The notes under the pieces were generated by a model. The model had not been told where the DNA came from. It saw only the letters and a list, made by a program, of their open reading frames with translations, and did no database searches. A DNA stretch of 64,000 nucleotides. Origin: an uncultured Oscillospiraceae bacterium (lineage in GTDB: Bacteria; Bacillota; Clostridia; Oscillospirales; Ruminococcaceae). A program made the position numbers and the translations under genes. The DNA lies in the NCBI GenBank assembly GCA_934488695.1, contig CAKSSH010000002.1:7117-71116 (forward strand), in the 5' to 3' direction. Below are positions 1 through 7,323 of the stretch, piece by piece. The stretch's first letter is position 1; every line of letters starts with the position of its first letter.

Positions 1-1
1 T

Positions 2-1036
2 TATTTTCTGCGTCAGTTGGGCGCGGACGGTTATTATACCGATGTGGCTTCGGCGCACCGAATCAGTATGCTGGATGTAAATCGCAGTTGCTGGGATTCT
101 CGCCTTGTTTCGGCTTACGGATTTGATGGGATCGAGTTACCGCAGGTCGTTTCCGAGGCCGGCCGGGTCATCGGCCGGGTCGGCGTTGCGCAATCGGAGC
201 GCTTTGGGCTGCCGGTTGGCTGCAAGATTTGCCTTGGTGCGCAGGACGTCAATTGTTGCTCTTTCGGTGCCGGTGCAGTTAACGGCGAGGTAGCGTCGAT
301 TGTGGTTGGCACCTTCGGCGGCAGCTATATCACGATTGACGAGCCGTGCCGCGACCCGAATAAGACCATTATTGTAAAAGGCAATCAGGGTATGCACAAT
401 TGGCAGCTGGAAGCCTTTTCGCATACGGCGGCTTCGGCTTATCGGTGGTTTCGGGATAAGCTTTGCCCGCTGGAGGTGGCAACCAGCCGCCTAATGGGGG
501 TGGATCCCTATGATATTATGACCGGGATTGCTGCCAATTCCGCTCCCGGGGCGAACGGGGTCACGGCGCTGACCTGCTTGCAGGGCTCGCACGGCCGCAA
601 GGTCAACGAAAACACCCGCGGGACCTTTTTGGGGATTACGCTGGCAACCGAAAAAGCGGACATTGCCCATGCTATTTTGGAGGGGATTTGTTACGAAATG
701 TATGACATCCTGCTCATGCAGGAGGCTTTTGCCGGCCCGGTGAAGAGCGTTCGGCTCAGCGGCGGGGTGACCAAGAGTCCGATGTGGTGTCAGATGTTTG
801 CTGATATTATGGGAAAACCGGTTGAGCTGACAGACGTGACAGAGACCGGGGCATTGGGCGCCGCTATGTATGCCGGGATCGGCGCCGGCGTTTATCGGGA
901 TTGTGCCGACGCGGCCGAGCGCTGCGTTCGGGTCAAGGAGGTTTTCCGTCCGGATCCTACGTGCCGAGAGGCTTACAAAGCTGCCTTTGAACGCTGGAAT
1001 CGTGCATTTGACGCGTTAAACGGTACCTTTTATTAA
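2..1036 (+). CDS. FGGY-family carbohydrate kinase (3' part)
   Basis: Truncated by the window edge: the frame is already open at base 2, so the TTG at 17 is not the true start. About 345 C-terminal residues remain. Seen: the second actin-like fold of FGGY kinases, with a glycine-rich LSGGVTKSP ATP-binding stretch and the TETGALGAAMYAGIGAG region before a family-typical C-terminus. These kinases phosphorylate a sugar in the cytoplasm. Subfamily is unresolved: xylulokinase/L-xylulokinase-like is most likely, but the RWFRDKLC stretch also recalls autoinducer-2 kinase LsrK, which is tempting because luxS is nearby. The gene ends in a strong terminator and converges on the copper operon. Confidence 0.85.
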   Translation, partial: YFLRQLGADGYYTDVASAHRISMLDVNRSCWDSRLVSAYGFDGIELPQVVSEAGRVIGRVGVAQSERFGLPVGCKICLGAQDVNCCSFGAGAVNGEVASIVVGTFGGSYITIDEPCRDPNKTIIVKGNQGMHNWQLEAFSHTAASAYRWFRDKLCPLEVATSRLMGVDPYDIMTGIAANSAPGANGVTALTCLQGSHGRKVNENTRGTFLGITLATEKADIAHAILEGICYEMYDILLMQEAFAGPVKSVRLSGGVTKSPMWCQMFADIMGKPVELTDVTETGALGAAMYAGIGAGVYRDCADAAERCVRVKEVFRPDPTCREAYKAAFERWNRAFDALNGTFY

Positions 1037-1043
1037 AAAGAAA

Positions 1044-1074
1044 CCGGCCGCCGGGTTTTCCGGCGGCCGGTTTT
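1044..1074 (+). terminator. Intrinsic terminator of the FGGY kinase gene
   Basis: An 11-bp perfect GC-only stem (1044-1054 with 1060-1070), loop GTTTT, then TTTT. Flanking A and T runs on the two sides mean it could work in both directions at this convergent junction with copA. Confidence 0.85.
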
Positions 1075-1080
1075 GGGTTT

Positions 1081-1107
1081 AAGGCGGTGCGTTCGCGCCG
1101 CCTTTTT
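1081..1107 (+). terminator. Second hairpin at the kinase/copA junction
   Basis: Stem AAGGCGG (1081-1087) pairs with CCGCCTT (1099-1105) and runs into a T5 stretch that overlaps the copA stop codon. It is probably a backup terminator for the plus-strand kinase gene. Confidence 0.5.
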
Positions 1108-1315
1108 AAGATACGGCGGTAACCGTGTAGCCGCGCTCCTCAACCGCACGGCGTAGCAGGTCATCGTCAGCCGGGGCTGTGAGGGTTACGACAGCGACGC
1201 CGGCTCGATGGTCGACCTGCGCGGCGCCGACGCACGGCAGGTCCTCCAACGCTTTTTTGACGGTAGCCTCACAATGGGCGCACATCATTCCCTCAATGTG
1301 CAGTGTTTTTTGCAT
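1106..1315 (-). CDS. copZ: Internal in-frame start: free CopZ-like copper chaperone
   Basis: A 69-aa product starting at Met766 of the copA frame. The ATG at 1315 is preceded by AAAAAGGAG with exactly 9 nt of spacing, as good as any ribosome-binding site in the window. The segment is a complete HMA fold (CAHC copper site near residues 11-14) of normal CopZ length. Inference: the same mRNA yields both a long CopA with a tethered domain and a free chaperone. The alternative is that the ATPase and chaperone fused recently and the Shine-Dalgarno is a relic. No stop codon separates them. Confidence 0.55.
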   Translation of the reverse strand: MQKTLHIEGMMCAHCEATVKKALEDLPCVGAAQVDHRAGVAVVTLTAPADDDLLRRAVEERGYTVTAVS

Positions 1316-3610
1316 GGAAATCGACTCCTTTTTCTCGAAATTTTGTTTTTGGGTCGTCTGCGGCTGTTTTGCCCGGTGCGGTTTTAACAAATTGAGCCGC
1401 AGGGCGTTGGAAACGACGCAGAAACTCGAAAGACTCATAGCGGCTGCGCCGAACATGGGGCTGAGCGTCAGCCCCAGCGGAATGAGAACGCCGGCAGCCA
1501 ACGGAATACCGATTAGATTATAAAAGAATGCCCAGAACAGATTTTGATGAATATTACGCACAGTGGCGCGGCCGAGCCGGATGGCGGCCGGGACATCGCT
1601 CAGGCGGCTTTTTATCAGAACCACGTCGGCGGCGTCAATGGCAACATCGGCGCCGGCGCCGATGGCAATGCCGATATCGGCTTTGGTTAAGGCGGGGGCG
1701 TCGTTGATGCCGTCGCCGACCATGCAAACCTTGCCGCTTTCTTGTAAACGACAAATCGCCTCCTGTTTTCCTTGCGGCAGGACCTCGGCCAGGACCTCAT
1801 CAATACCGGCCTGCGCGGCGACGGCTCGGGCGGTGCGTTTGTTGTCGCCGGTGAGTATGACCACGCGCAGCCCCATTTCTTGCAGCCGGCGAACAGCCTG
1901 TGCGCTGTCCTCCTTGAGGGTATCCGCCACGGCAATCAGACCCAGTAAACGGCCTCCATGGCAGAACAAAAGCGGCGTTTTGCCGTCTTCGGCCAGCGTG
2001 TCGGCTGTTTTTTGCAGAATATCCGAAACAGTGGCGTGCCGACTGATAAAGGAAAGACTGCCGCCGTAAATCGGACAACCGTCCAGCAAAGCCTGCAGAC
2101 CGTGTCCGGGCACAGCCTCAAAGTCCTGCACCGGCTGCGGCTGCACTCCCTCGCCCTGGGCTTGAAGCAGGATGGCGCGAGCCAACGGGTGCTCACTTTT
2201 TTGCTCTAAGGACAGCGCTGCCTGCAGCAGTTGATGTTCGGAGATCCCCGGTTCCGGCACAAGGTCGGTGACGCGTGGCTCTCCGCAGGTGACCGTGCCG
2301 GTCTTGTCCAGTGCGACAATTTGGATTCGGCCGGTCTCCTCCAGCGCCGCTGCGGTTTTGAACAGTATCCCGTTGCGGGCGCCTACACCGCTTCCGACCA
2401 TGATGGCTACCGGCGTGGCCAGCCCCAGCGCGCAGGGACAGCTGATGACCAAAACCGAAATGCCGCGGCTGAGCGCGTAGCCGATTTGGTGCGAAAGCAG
2501 CAGCCAAAGGATCGTCGTTACGGCGGCAATGACCAAAACTGTCGGCACAAAAATGCCCGAGACGCGGTCTGCAATCTTGGCGATCGGCGCTTTGGTGGCG
2601 GCGGCGTCGCTGACCATGCGGATAATTTGAGACAGGGTGGTGTCTTCTCCGACCCGGGTCGCCCGACATTTGAGAAAGCCGGACAGATTTAAGGTTGCGG
2701 AAAAAACCTCGTCTCCCGGCGCTTTGTCTGCCGGAAGGCTTTCGCCGGTCAGCGCAGCCTCGTTGACCGCGCTGCCGCCTTCCAGCACCACACCGTCCAC
2801 CGGGATGTTTTCTCCGGGGCGCACTACAAAAAGATCTCCCGGTCGGACTGATTGCACCGCAACGGTCAGCTCCTGCCCGTCCCGCAGGACGCTTGCTGTT
2901 TGGGGCGCCAGGCACATAAGCGAACGGAGCGCGTCGGTGGTTTTTCCCTTGGAACGCGCTTCCAACGTTTTGCCGACGTCGATCAGGGTCAGAATCATGG
3001 CGGCCGATTCAAAGTACAGGCTGTGGCAAAGTGCTGCGGCGCCGCTGCTGTCGCCGATTTTTTGGGCGGCAGTCATGGCAAAGAGCAGACAGGTGCTGTA
3101 GATAAAAGCGGCTGCCGCGCCCAATGAAACTAAGGTGTCCATGTTCGGAGCACGGTGCAGAAGACCGCGTATGCCGCTGATAAAAAAGTGCCGGTTTATC
3201 ATTAAAATCGCCGCTGAAAGAAGCAGCTGCAGAAGACCTACGGCAACGGGGTTTCCGGTAAAAAATGCCGGCAGCGGCCAGCCCCACATGGTATGCCCCA
3301 TCGAAATATACATTAAAATCAACAACAAACCGACCGAAAACCACAATCGCTGCCGCAACGGGCGCAGGTCGTTTTCGGGCAGGATAACGGTTTTGTCCGG
3401 CGCGTCGGCGGAGCTTGCAACGGACGCGTCGTACCCGGCCTGCCGTACCGCGGCAATAACCTCTTGCGGGTCAACATCGCCGGCCACGCCCATGCTGCCG
3501 GTCAGCAGATTGACGGCGCAGGACCTAACGCCCCGAAGTGCAGTGACGGCCTTTTCGACTCGGGCAGAGCAGGCCGCACAGCTCATGCCGGTGACACGGT
3601 ATTGTTTCAT
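1106..3610 (-). CDS. copA: Copper-exporting P1B-type ATPase with C-terminal CopZ-like domain
   Basis: 834 aa. It should pump Cu+ out of the cytoplasm with ATP. Seen in order: an N-terminal heavy-metal-associated domain with MSCAAC (residues 9-14); membrane helices; TGE (288-290); the metal-site CPC (391-393); phosphorylation motif DKTGT (435-439); GDGINDAP (632-639); and YN plus MSLSSF residues in the last helices that are typical of Cu+ pumps. Odd: after a 24-residue hydrophilic linker comes a second metal-binding domain (766-834, MMCAHC) that looks like a whole CopZ chaperone. The start ATG overlaps the stop of a 26-codon ORF (ATGA), with a GGGAGGA Shine-Dalgarno 7 nt upstream. CsoR lies just upstream in the same operon. 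Confidence 0.96.
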   Translation of the reverse strand: MKQYRVTGMSCAACSARVEKAVTALRGVRSCAVNLLTGSMGVAGDVDPQEVIAAVRQAGYDASVASSADAPDKTVILPENDLRPLRQRLWFSVGLLLILMYISMGHTMWGWPLPAFFTGNPVAVGLLQLLLSAAILMINRHFFISGIRGLLHRAPNMDTLVSLGAAAAFIYSTCLLFAMTAAQKIGDSSGAAALCHSLYFESAAMILTLIDVGKTLEARSKGKTTDALRSLMCLAPQTASVLRDGQELTVAVQSVRPGDLFVVRPGENIPVDGVVLEGGSAVNEAALTGESLPADKAPGDEVFSATLNLSGFLKCRATRVGEDTTLSQIIRMVSDAAATKAPIAKIADRVSGIFVPTVLVIAAVTTILWLLLSHQIGYALSRGISVLVISCPCALGLATPVAIMVGSGVGARNGILFKTAAALEETGRIQIVALDKTGTVTCGEPRVTDLVPEPGISEHQLLQAALSLEQKSEHPLARAILLQAQGEGVQPQPVQDFEAVPGHGLQALLDGCPIYGGSLSFISRHATVSDILQKTADTLAEDGKTPLLFCHGGRLLGLIAVADTLKEDSAQAVRRLQEMGLRVVILTGDNKRTARAVAAQAGIDEVLAEVLPQGKQEAICRLQESGKVCMVGDGINDAPALTKADIGIAIGAGADVAIDAADVVLIKSRLSDVPAAIRLGRATVRNIHQNLFWAFFYNLIGIPLAAGVLIPLGLTLSPMFGAAAMSLSSFCVVSNALRLNLLKPHRAKQPQTTQKQNFEKKESISMQKTLHIEGMMCAHCEATVKKALEDLPCVGAAQVDHRAGVAVVTLTAPADDDLLRRAVEERGYTVTAVS

Positions 3611-3687
3611 TCTGTTTCCTCCCGTGAAAGCACAGCCGCAAAAGCGGCGGCCGTTAAAATGACGGCGAGAAGCGCGCTTATAGACAT
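3607..3687 (-). CDS. 26-aa hydrophobic micropeptide between csoR and copA
   Basis: ATG at 3687, 17 nt after the csoR stop; its TGA overlaps the copA ATG as ATGA. The predicted peptide has one hydrophobic stretch (ISALLAVILTAAAFAAVL) followed by a charged SREETE end, so it could be a single-span membrane peptide. Its own ribosome-binding site is weak. The copA Shine-Dalgarno lies inside it. It may be a real small subunit of the pump or only a coupling ORF; I recognise no family. Confidence 0.4.
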   Translation of the reverse strand: MSISALLAVILTAAAFAAVLSREETE

Positions 3688-3704
3688 CGTGTTCTCGTTT
3701 TTTG

Positions 3705-4013
3705 TTATTTCATGAGCTTTTGCAGGGTTTGTGCAAGCTCGTCTATGGTTTCTAAGCGGCCGTTTTGAATGTCCTGCACCACGCAGGTGTGCAGGTGCTC
3801 TTGCAGCAGCTGCCGGTTAAAGGCATGAATTGCGGCGCTGACAGCCGCCGACTGTGTGAGAATATCCGGGCAGTAAGCGTCTTGCTCCACCATGCGGGCG
3901 ATACCGCGCACCTGTCCCTCGATTCGGCGCAGCCGGTGCAGCAGCTGCCGACTTTCCTTAGAAGAACGCTCTTTTTTGCGTTCCGAACAGCAGCAGCTTA
4001 TCTTTTCTTCCAT
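3705..4013 (-). CDS. csoR: Copper-sensing repressor CsoR
   Basis: 102 aa, all-alpha DUF156 family. The Cu+ ligand triad is visible as C48, H73 and C77; the spacing (25 and 4 residues) equals C36/H61/C65 of Mycobacterium tuberculosis CsoR. Cu+ binding releases CsoR from DNA. An extra CCC run sits at residues 7-9. It is the first gene of the operon and has a perfect operator directly upstream, so it should repress itself together with copA. Confidence 0.93.
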   Translation of the reverse strand: MEEKISCCCSERKKERSSKESRQLLHRLRRIEGQVRGIARMVEQDAYCPDILTQSAAVSAAIHAFNRQLLQEHLHTCVVQDIQNGRLETIDELAQTLQKLMK

Positions 4014-4032
4014 GGAAATCGCTCCTTTTTAT

Positions 4033-4053
4033 AAATACCCCTATGGGGTATTT
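4033..4053 (-). promoter_or_regulatory. CsoR operator
   Basis: Perfect inverted repeat AAATACCCC-TAT-GGGGTATTT (9-bp arms, 3-bp centre). It resembles known CsoR-class sites (TACCC...GGGTA) and lies between the -10 box and the csoR ribosome-binding site, where a bound repressor would block transcription. Confidence 0.85.
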
Positions 4054-4055
4054 AA

Positions 4056-4084
4056 AGTATACGCCTTTTTGCCAATCTTGTCAA
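4056..4084 (-). promoter_or_regulatory. Promoter of csoR-copA
   Basis: TTGACA (4084-4079), 17-bp spacer, TATACT (4061-4056): near-consensus. Such a strong core promoter fits tight control by the adjoining CsoR operator. Confidence 0.9.
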
Positions 4085-4286
4085 GACTTTTCGATGCCGA
4101 AACGCGCGCGGCGGGAAGAATATGTACGCCTGCCGGGTCATATGCCGGCCGAAAAGACGGGCGCACAGGGGGGTCTGCGCGCGGCAGTCTATGCGCGGCG
4201 GGGAATCTGCGTCCGAGGACGGCACAAGGGGAGAGTCTGCACGCGAGGGCGGCACAGGGGAGAATCTGCGCCCGGCGGTCTATGCA

Positions 4287-4388
4287 CGGCGGCTGAATTT
4301 GTGCGGCGGCTGAATTTGTGCGGCGGCTGAATTTGTGCGGCGGCTGAATTTGCGCGGCGGCTGAATTTGCGCGGCGACTGAATTTGTG
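4287..4388. repeat. 17-bp tandem repeat, six copies, with degenerate flanks
   Basis: Unit CGGCGGCTGAATTTGTG, with copies starting at 4287, 4304, 4321, 4338, 4355 and 4372; only a few positions vary. Upstream (about 4150-4286) and just downstream, looser copies of a related GGGGAATCTGCG element recur at irregular spacing. The unit length is not a multiple of three, and the open frames across it on both strands look like repeat artefacts, so I call no gene in 4085-4446. Confidence 0.85.
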
Positions 4389-4438
4389 TGGCGGGGAATC
4401 TGCGCGCGGCGCATGGCGGGCGAGGTTTTGCACAGAGC

Positions 4439-4461
4439 CCCGGCTCTTTACAAGAGCCGGG
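4439..4461. promoter_or_regulatory. Inverted repeat overlapping the luxS -35 box
   Basis: 10-bp perfect arms CCCGGCTCTT and AAGAGCCGGG around TAC. The right half covers the -35 box of the luxS promoter. It could be an operator; it lacks a T tract, so a terminator is less likely. Confidence 0.45.
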
Positions 4462-4475
4462 AAGTTTGATATAAT
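4447..4475 (+). promoter_or_regulatory. luxS promoter
   Basis: TTTACA (4447-4452), 17 bp, TATAAT (4470-4475). The implied transcript start near 4482 rules out the ATG at 4479 and supports the downstream luxS start. Confidence 0.8.
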
Positions 4476-4550
4476 AAAATGCAAAAGAGGGCCCGAAAAA
4501 CGGCGGTTTGTGTGTCGGCAGGGCCGGAGATGTTGAAAGAGGCGATCAGG

Positions 4551-5018
4551 ATGGAAATGATTGAAAGCTTTCGTGTCAACCATCTGCAGTTGCTGCCCGG
4601 GCTGTACGTTTCGCGGCGGGATCGATTGGGTGCGGCCGTTGTTACGACGTTTGATTTGCGCTTCTGCGCGCCGGGTCGGGAGCCGGTCATGGATATGCCG
4701 GCACTGCATACGCTGGAGCATTTAGGCGCGACCTATTTTCGCAACAGCCCGCTTGCACAGCAGGTTGTGTACTTTGGCCCGATGGGCTGCCGGACCGGCT
4801 TCTATTTGCTGTTGTTCGGGAATCATGGCGCCCCGGAGCTTTACGATCAAGTATTGGATTTCTGCGATTTTGTACTGAATTTTTCGGGCCCGATTCCGGG
4901 GGCGACGGCGGCACAGTGCGGTAATTTTTCCGAGCAGAATCTTGCTATGGCACAGTACTATATTCGGAAATACCGGCAGGAGCTTTGCACCCACCGGCGC
5001 TTTTCGTACCCGAAATGA
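4551..5018 (+). CDS. luxS: S-ribosylhomocysteine lyase LuxS
   Basis: 155 aa, normal length. It cleaves S-ribosylhomocysteine to homocysteine and DPD, the autoinducer-2 precursor, in the activated methyl cycle. Seen: the metal site HTLEH (H53, H57) with C123 in QCGN, catalytic E56, and C80 in GPMGC. I start at 4551 because MEMIESFRVNHL matches the family N-terminus, AGAGG lies upstream, and the in-frame ATG at 4479 falls at the transcription start. No pfs gene is nearby. An SDR gene follows after 26 nt, so the two are probably cotranscribed. Confidence 0.95.
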   Translation: MEMIESFRVNHLQLLPGLYVSRRDRLGAAVVTTFDLRFCAPGREPVMDMPALHTLEHLGATYFRNSPLAQQVVYFGPMGCRTGFYLLLFGNHGAPELYDQVLDFCDFVLNFSGPIPGATAAQCGNFSEQNLAMAQYYIRKYRQELCTHRRFSYPK

Positions 5019-5044
5019 GCGGCGCGAGAGCGGAGGGGATCGGC

Positions 5045-5950
5045 ATGCATCAAAAAGAAACACAGTCTGGCAATTTTCGCAAAAAAGAGCAGACCTCCGG
5101 CGCGCTGCAGGGACGCTTGGCGGCGGTGACCGGAGCAACCGGGATCTTGGGCGGGGAGCTGTGCCGATTGTTGCTGCAAAACGGCGCCGATCTGGTGCTT
5201 CTTTGTCGCAGTCGGCAAAAGGCCGAGCAGCTTTGCGGCCGCTTGCGGCAGGAGTTTCCGGCAGCAAGCCTTCAGGTTATGGAACTGGATCTGGAACAGA
5301 TGGACAGCGTCCGCGCGGTCGCGCAGCGTCTTTCGGAGCTGCCGCTCTCTTTGCTGATTCACGCTGCGGGAGCTTATCATCTTTCGCGTAAGCCCGGCAC
5401 TGCCGGCTATGACCCTGTTTTTCAAATCAATTTTGTTTCACCGTATTACCTGACGCGACAGCTGCTGCCGACCCTGCGGTGCCAGCCGGACGCTCGGGTG
5501 GTCGCGGTGGGCAGTATCGCCTATCGTTTTGCGCCGATAAACCCGCAGGACGTAGATTTTTCTTCTCGGCGAGAGCCGCGGTTTGTGTACGGCAATGCCA
5601 AGCGATTTTTGATGTTTTCACTCGGTGAGCTGTTTCAATATGAAAAACAGGTGTCTCTTTCTCTGGTACATCCCGGGATTACACCGACCGGAATCACCGC
5701 GCACTATCCCAAGGCGCTTTCGGCCTTGATTTATTTGCCGATGCGCCTTTTGTTTACACCGCCGCGGCGGGCGGTGCGCAGTCTGTTTCGGGGCGTTTTG
5801 GAGCCTTGCGGGAGCGAAACGTGGATAGGTCCTCGATTTTTCGGGATTTGGGGGCGGCCGCGAAAACAGCGATTGACCGGAGTCAGTCAACAGGAGCGCC
5901 GCCAAATCGGCGCGCTGGCGGAGGCGATTTATCAAAGTCTTTTGTCATGA
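5045..5950 (+). CDS. Short-chain dehydrogenase/reductase
   Basis: 301 aa. Cofactor motif TGATGILG at residues 29-36, HAAG at 116-119, a catalytic Ser in VGSIAY (S157) and YGNAK (Y182, K186), so all SDR catalytic residues are present. The substrate is unknown. Start 5045 follows a GGAGGGG ribosome-binding site; the longer frame from 4985 overlaps luxS and adds a sequence untypical of SDRs. About 40 residues after the core are basic and may contact membrane or a partner. Probably in the luxS transcript. Confidence 0.85.
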   Translation: MHQKETQSGNFRKKEQTSGALQGRLAAVTGATGILGGELCRLLLQNGADLVLLCRSRQKAEQLCGRLRQEFPAASLQVMELDLEQMDSVRAVAQRLSELPLSLLIHAAGAYHLSRKPGTAGYDPVFQINFVSPYYLTRQLLPTLRCQPDARVVAVGSIAYRFAPINPQDVDFSSRREPRFVYGNAKRFLMFSLGELFQYEKQVSLSLVHPGITPTGITAHYPKALSALIYLPMRLLFTPPRRAVRSLFRGVLEPCGSETWIGPRFFGIWGRPRKQRLTGVSQQERRQIGALAEAIYQSLLS

Positions 5951-6048
5951 AATGGGTCAAACCGTAAAAAAGCAGGTGCTGCCCCAATCGGGACAGCCGA
6001 AAATCTATAGAAAAAAGCTGCCGAAAGAGTTATGAGAGGGAGTGCTGA

Positions 6049-7323
6049 ATGATGAAAACAACAGCAGTGCGGATGTACGGCGCTATGGATCTGCGGCTGG
6101 AGACCTTTGAACTGCCGCCGCTCGGGGAGGACGAAATTTTAATGCGGGTGGTTTCGGATTCCTTGTGTACGTCCACCTATAAGGCCGTATTGCAGGGCAG
6201 CGCCCATAAGCGGGTGCCGTCGGACATCGGGAAAAACCCGGTCATCATCGGTCATGAAATGTGCGGTGAAATTGCGGCGGTCGGCAAAAACATCGGCAGC
6301 CGCTGGCAGGTCGGTCAGCGGGCGGTGATTCAACCGGCGTTAAAGCTTGAAAACGGACACGATGTCGGCTATTCTTTTCAATATATCGGCGGCAGTGCGA
6401 CCTATGTCGTGGTGCCGGCGGTGGTACTGGAGCGCGGATGCTTGCTGCCGTTTGAGGGGGACGCATTTTTTCAAGGCTCTCTGGTGGAAGCTTTTGGCTG
6501 CATTTTGCGTGGATACAAAGGCTTTTACCACACCGATTACGAAAACTATAAACGAACCGACGGAGCAAAGTCCGGCGGACGGTTGGCCATTCTCGGCGGC
6601 ACGGGACCGATGGGACTGGGCGCCGTGGAAATGGCTGTCGGCAGTGTCGGCGTTCGCCAAATTGTCGTGACCGACCTGAACCCCGAACGCCTTACCTGGG
6701 CGGCTCGGCAATGCAGTGCGGAGTATGCTCGCGAAAAGGGAGTTTCGCTGCAATATCTCAATACCGGCGTCCTGGAAGACCCTGTTCAGACGCTGATTGC
6801 GGCGTCCGAGGGCGGCTTTGACGATGTTTTTGTTATGGCGCCGGTGCCGGAGCTGTTTTCGATGGCGGAGCAAATTTGCCGGGTCGACGGCTGTATCAAT
6901 TTTTTTGCCGGCCCCGCGCAGCACGAGCTGCCGGGAAGTCTTAACCTTTACCGGGTGCATTATGACGGAATCCATGTGGTCGGCACGGCCGGCAGTATCC
7001 CGCAGGACACCGAGGAAACGATTGCGCTGATTGAACAGAAAAGGATTCGCCCCGAGGTGCTGGTATCACACATTTGCGGCCTTTCGGCGGTGCCGGAGGC
7101 AATCTTTTCCATGAAAACACCCGCCGGCGCCAAAAAGGTCTGTTACCCGGAGCTGGATTTGCCGATGATTGCGCTTGACGAGCTGCCGCAGCGCGGAAAA
7201 ACCGATCCGTTGTGCCGCGAGCTGGCGAAAATTTTGGAACAAAACGGCGGCCTTTGGTGCGCACAGGCGGAGCGATACCTTTTGGCGCATGCGCCGCGTA
7301 TGCGGGAGGACACCGGCCGATGA
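6049..7323 (+). CDS. Zn-dependent MDR dehydrogenase, sorbose-1-phosphate-reductase-like
   Basis: 424 aa. Medium-chain dehydrogenase: N-terminal GroES-like domain with C40 and the H69-E70 pair (GHEMCGE), then a Rossmann fold with LGGTGPMGLGAVEMA. The long form and layout resemble SorE, which interconverts L-sorbose 1-phosphate and a hexitol phosphate with NAD(P)H; that assignment is inferred. GAGAGGGAG lies 6 nt before the ATG. It overlaps the next kinase gene by ATGA, which points to coupled translation and a shared sugar-phosphate pathway. Confidence 0.75.
   Translation: MMKTTAVRMYGAMDLRLETFELPPLGEDEILMRVVSDSLCTSTYKAVLQGSAHKRVPSDIGKNPVIIGHEMCGEIAAVGKNIGSRWQVGQRAVIQPALKLENGHDVGYSFQYIGGSATYVVVPAVVLERGCLLPFEGDAFFQGSLVEAFGCILRGYKGFYHTDYENYKRTDGAKSGGRLAILGGTGPMGLGAVEMAVGSVGVRQIVVTDLNPERLTWAARQCSAEYAREKGVSLQYLNTGVLEDPVQTLIAASEGGFDDVFVMAPVPELFSMAEQICRVDGCINFFAGPAQHELPGSLNLYRVHYDGIHVVGTAGSIPQDTEETIALIEQKRIRPEVLVSHICGLSAVPEAIFSMKTPAGAKKVCYPELDLPMIALDELPQRGKTDPLCRELAKILEQNGGLWCAQAERYLLAHAPRMREDTGR

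Noticed and set aside
4287..4388. CRISPR array
   Set aside because: Units are 17 bp with no spacers between them and no cas genes in the window.
4041..4721. 226-codon minus-strand frame across the tandem repeats and luxS
   Set aside because: It comes from repeat periodicity and the antisense of luxS; no ribosome-binding site and no protein character.
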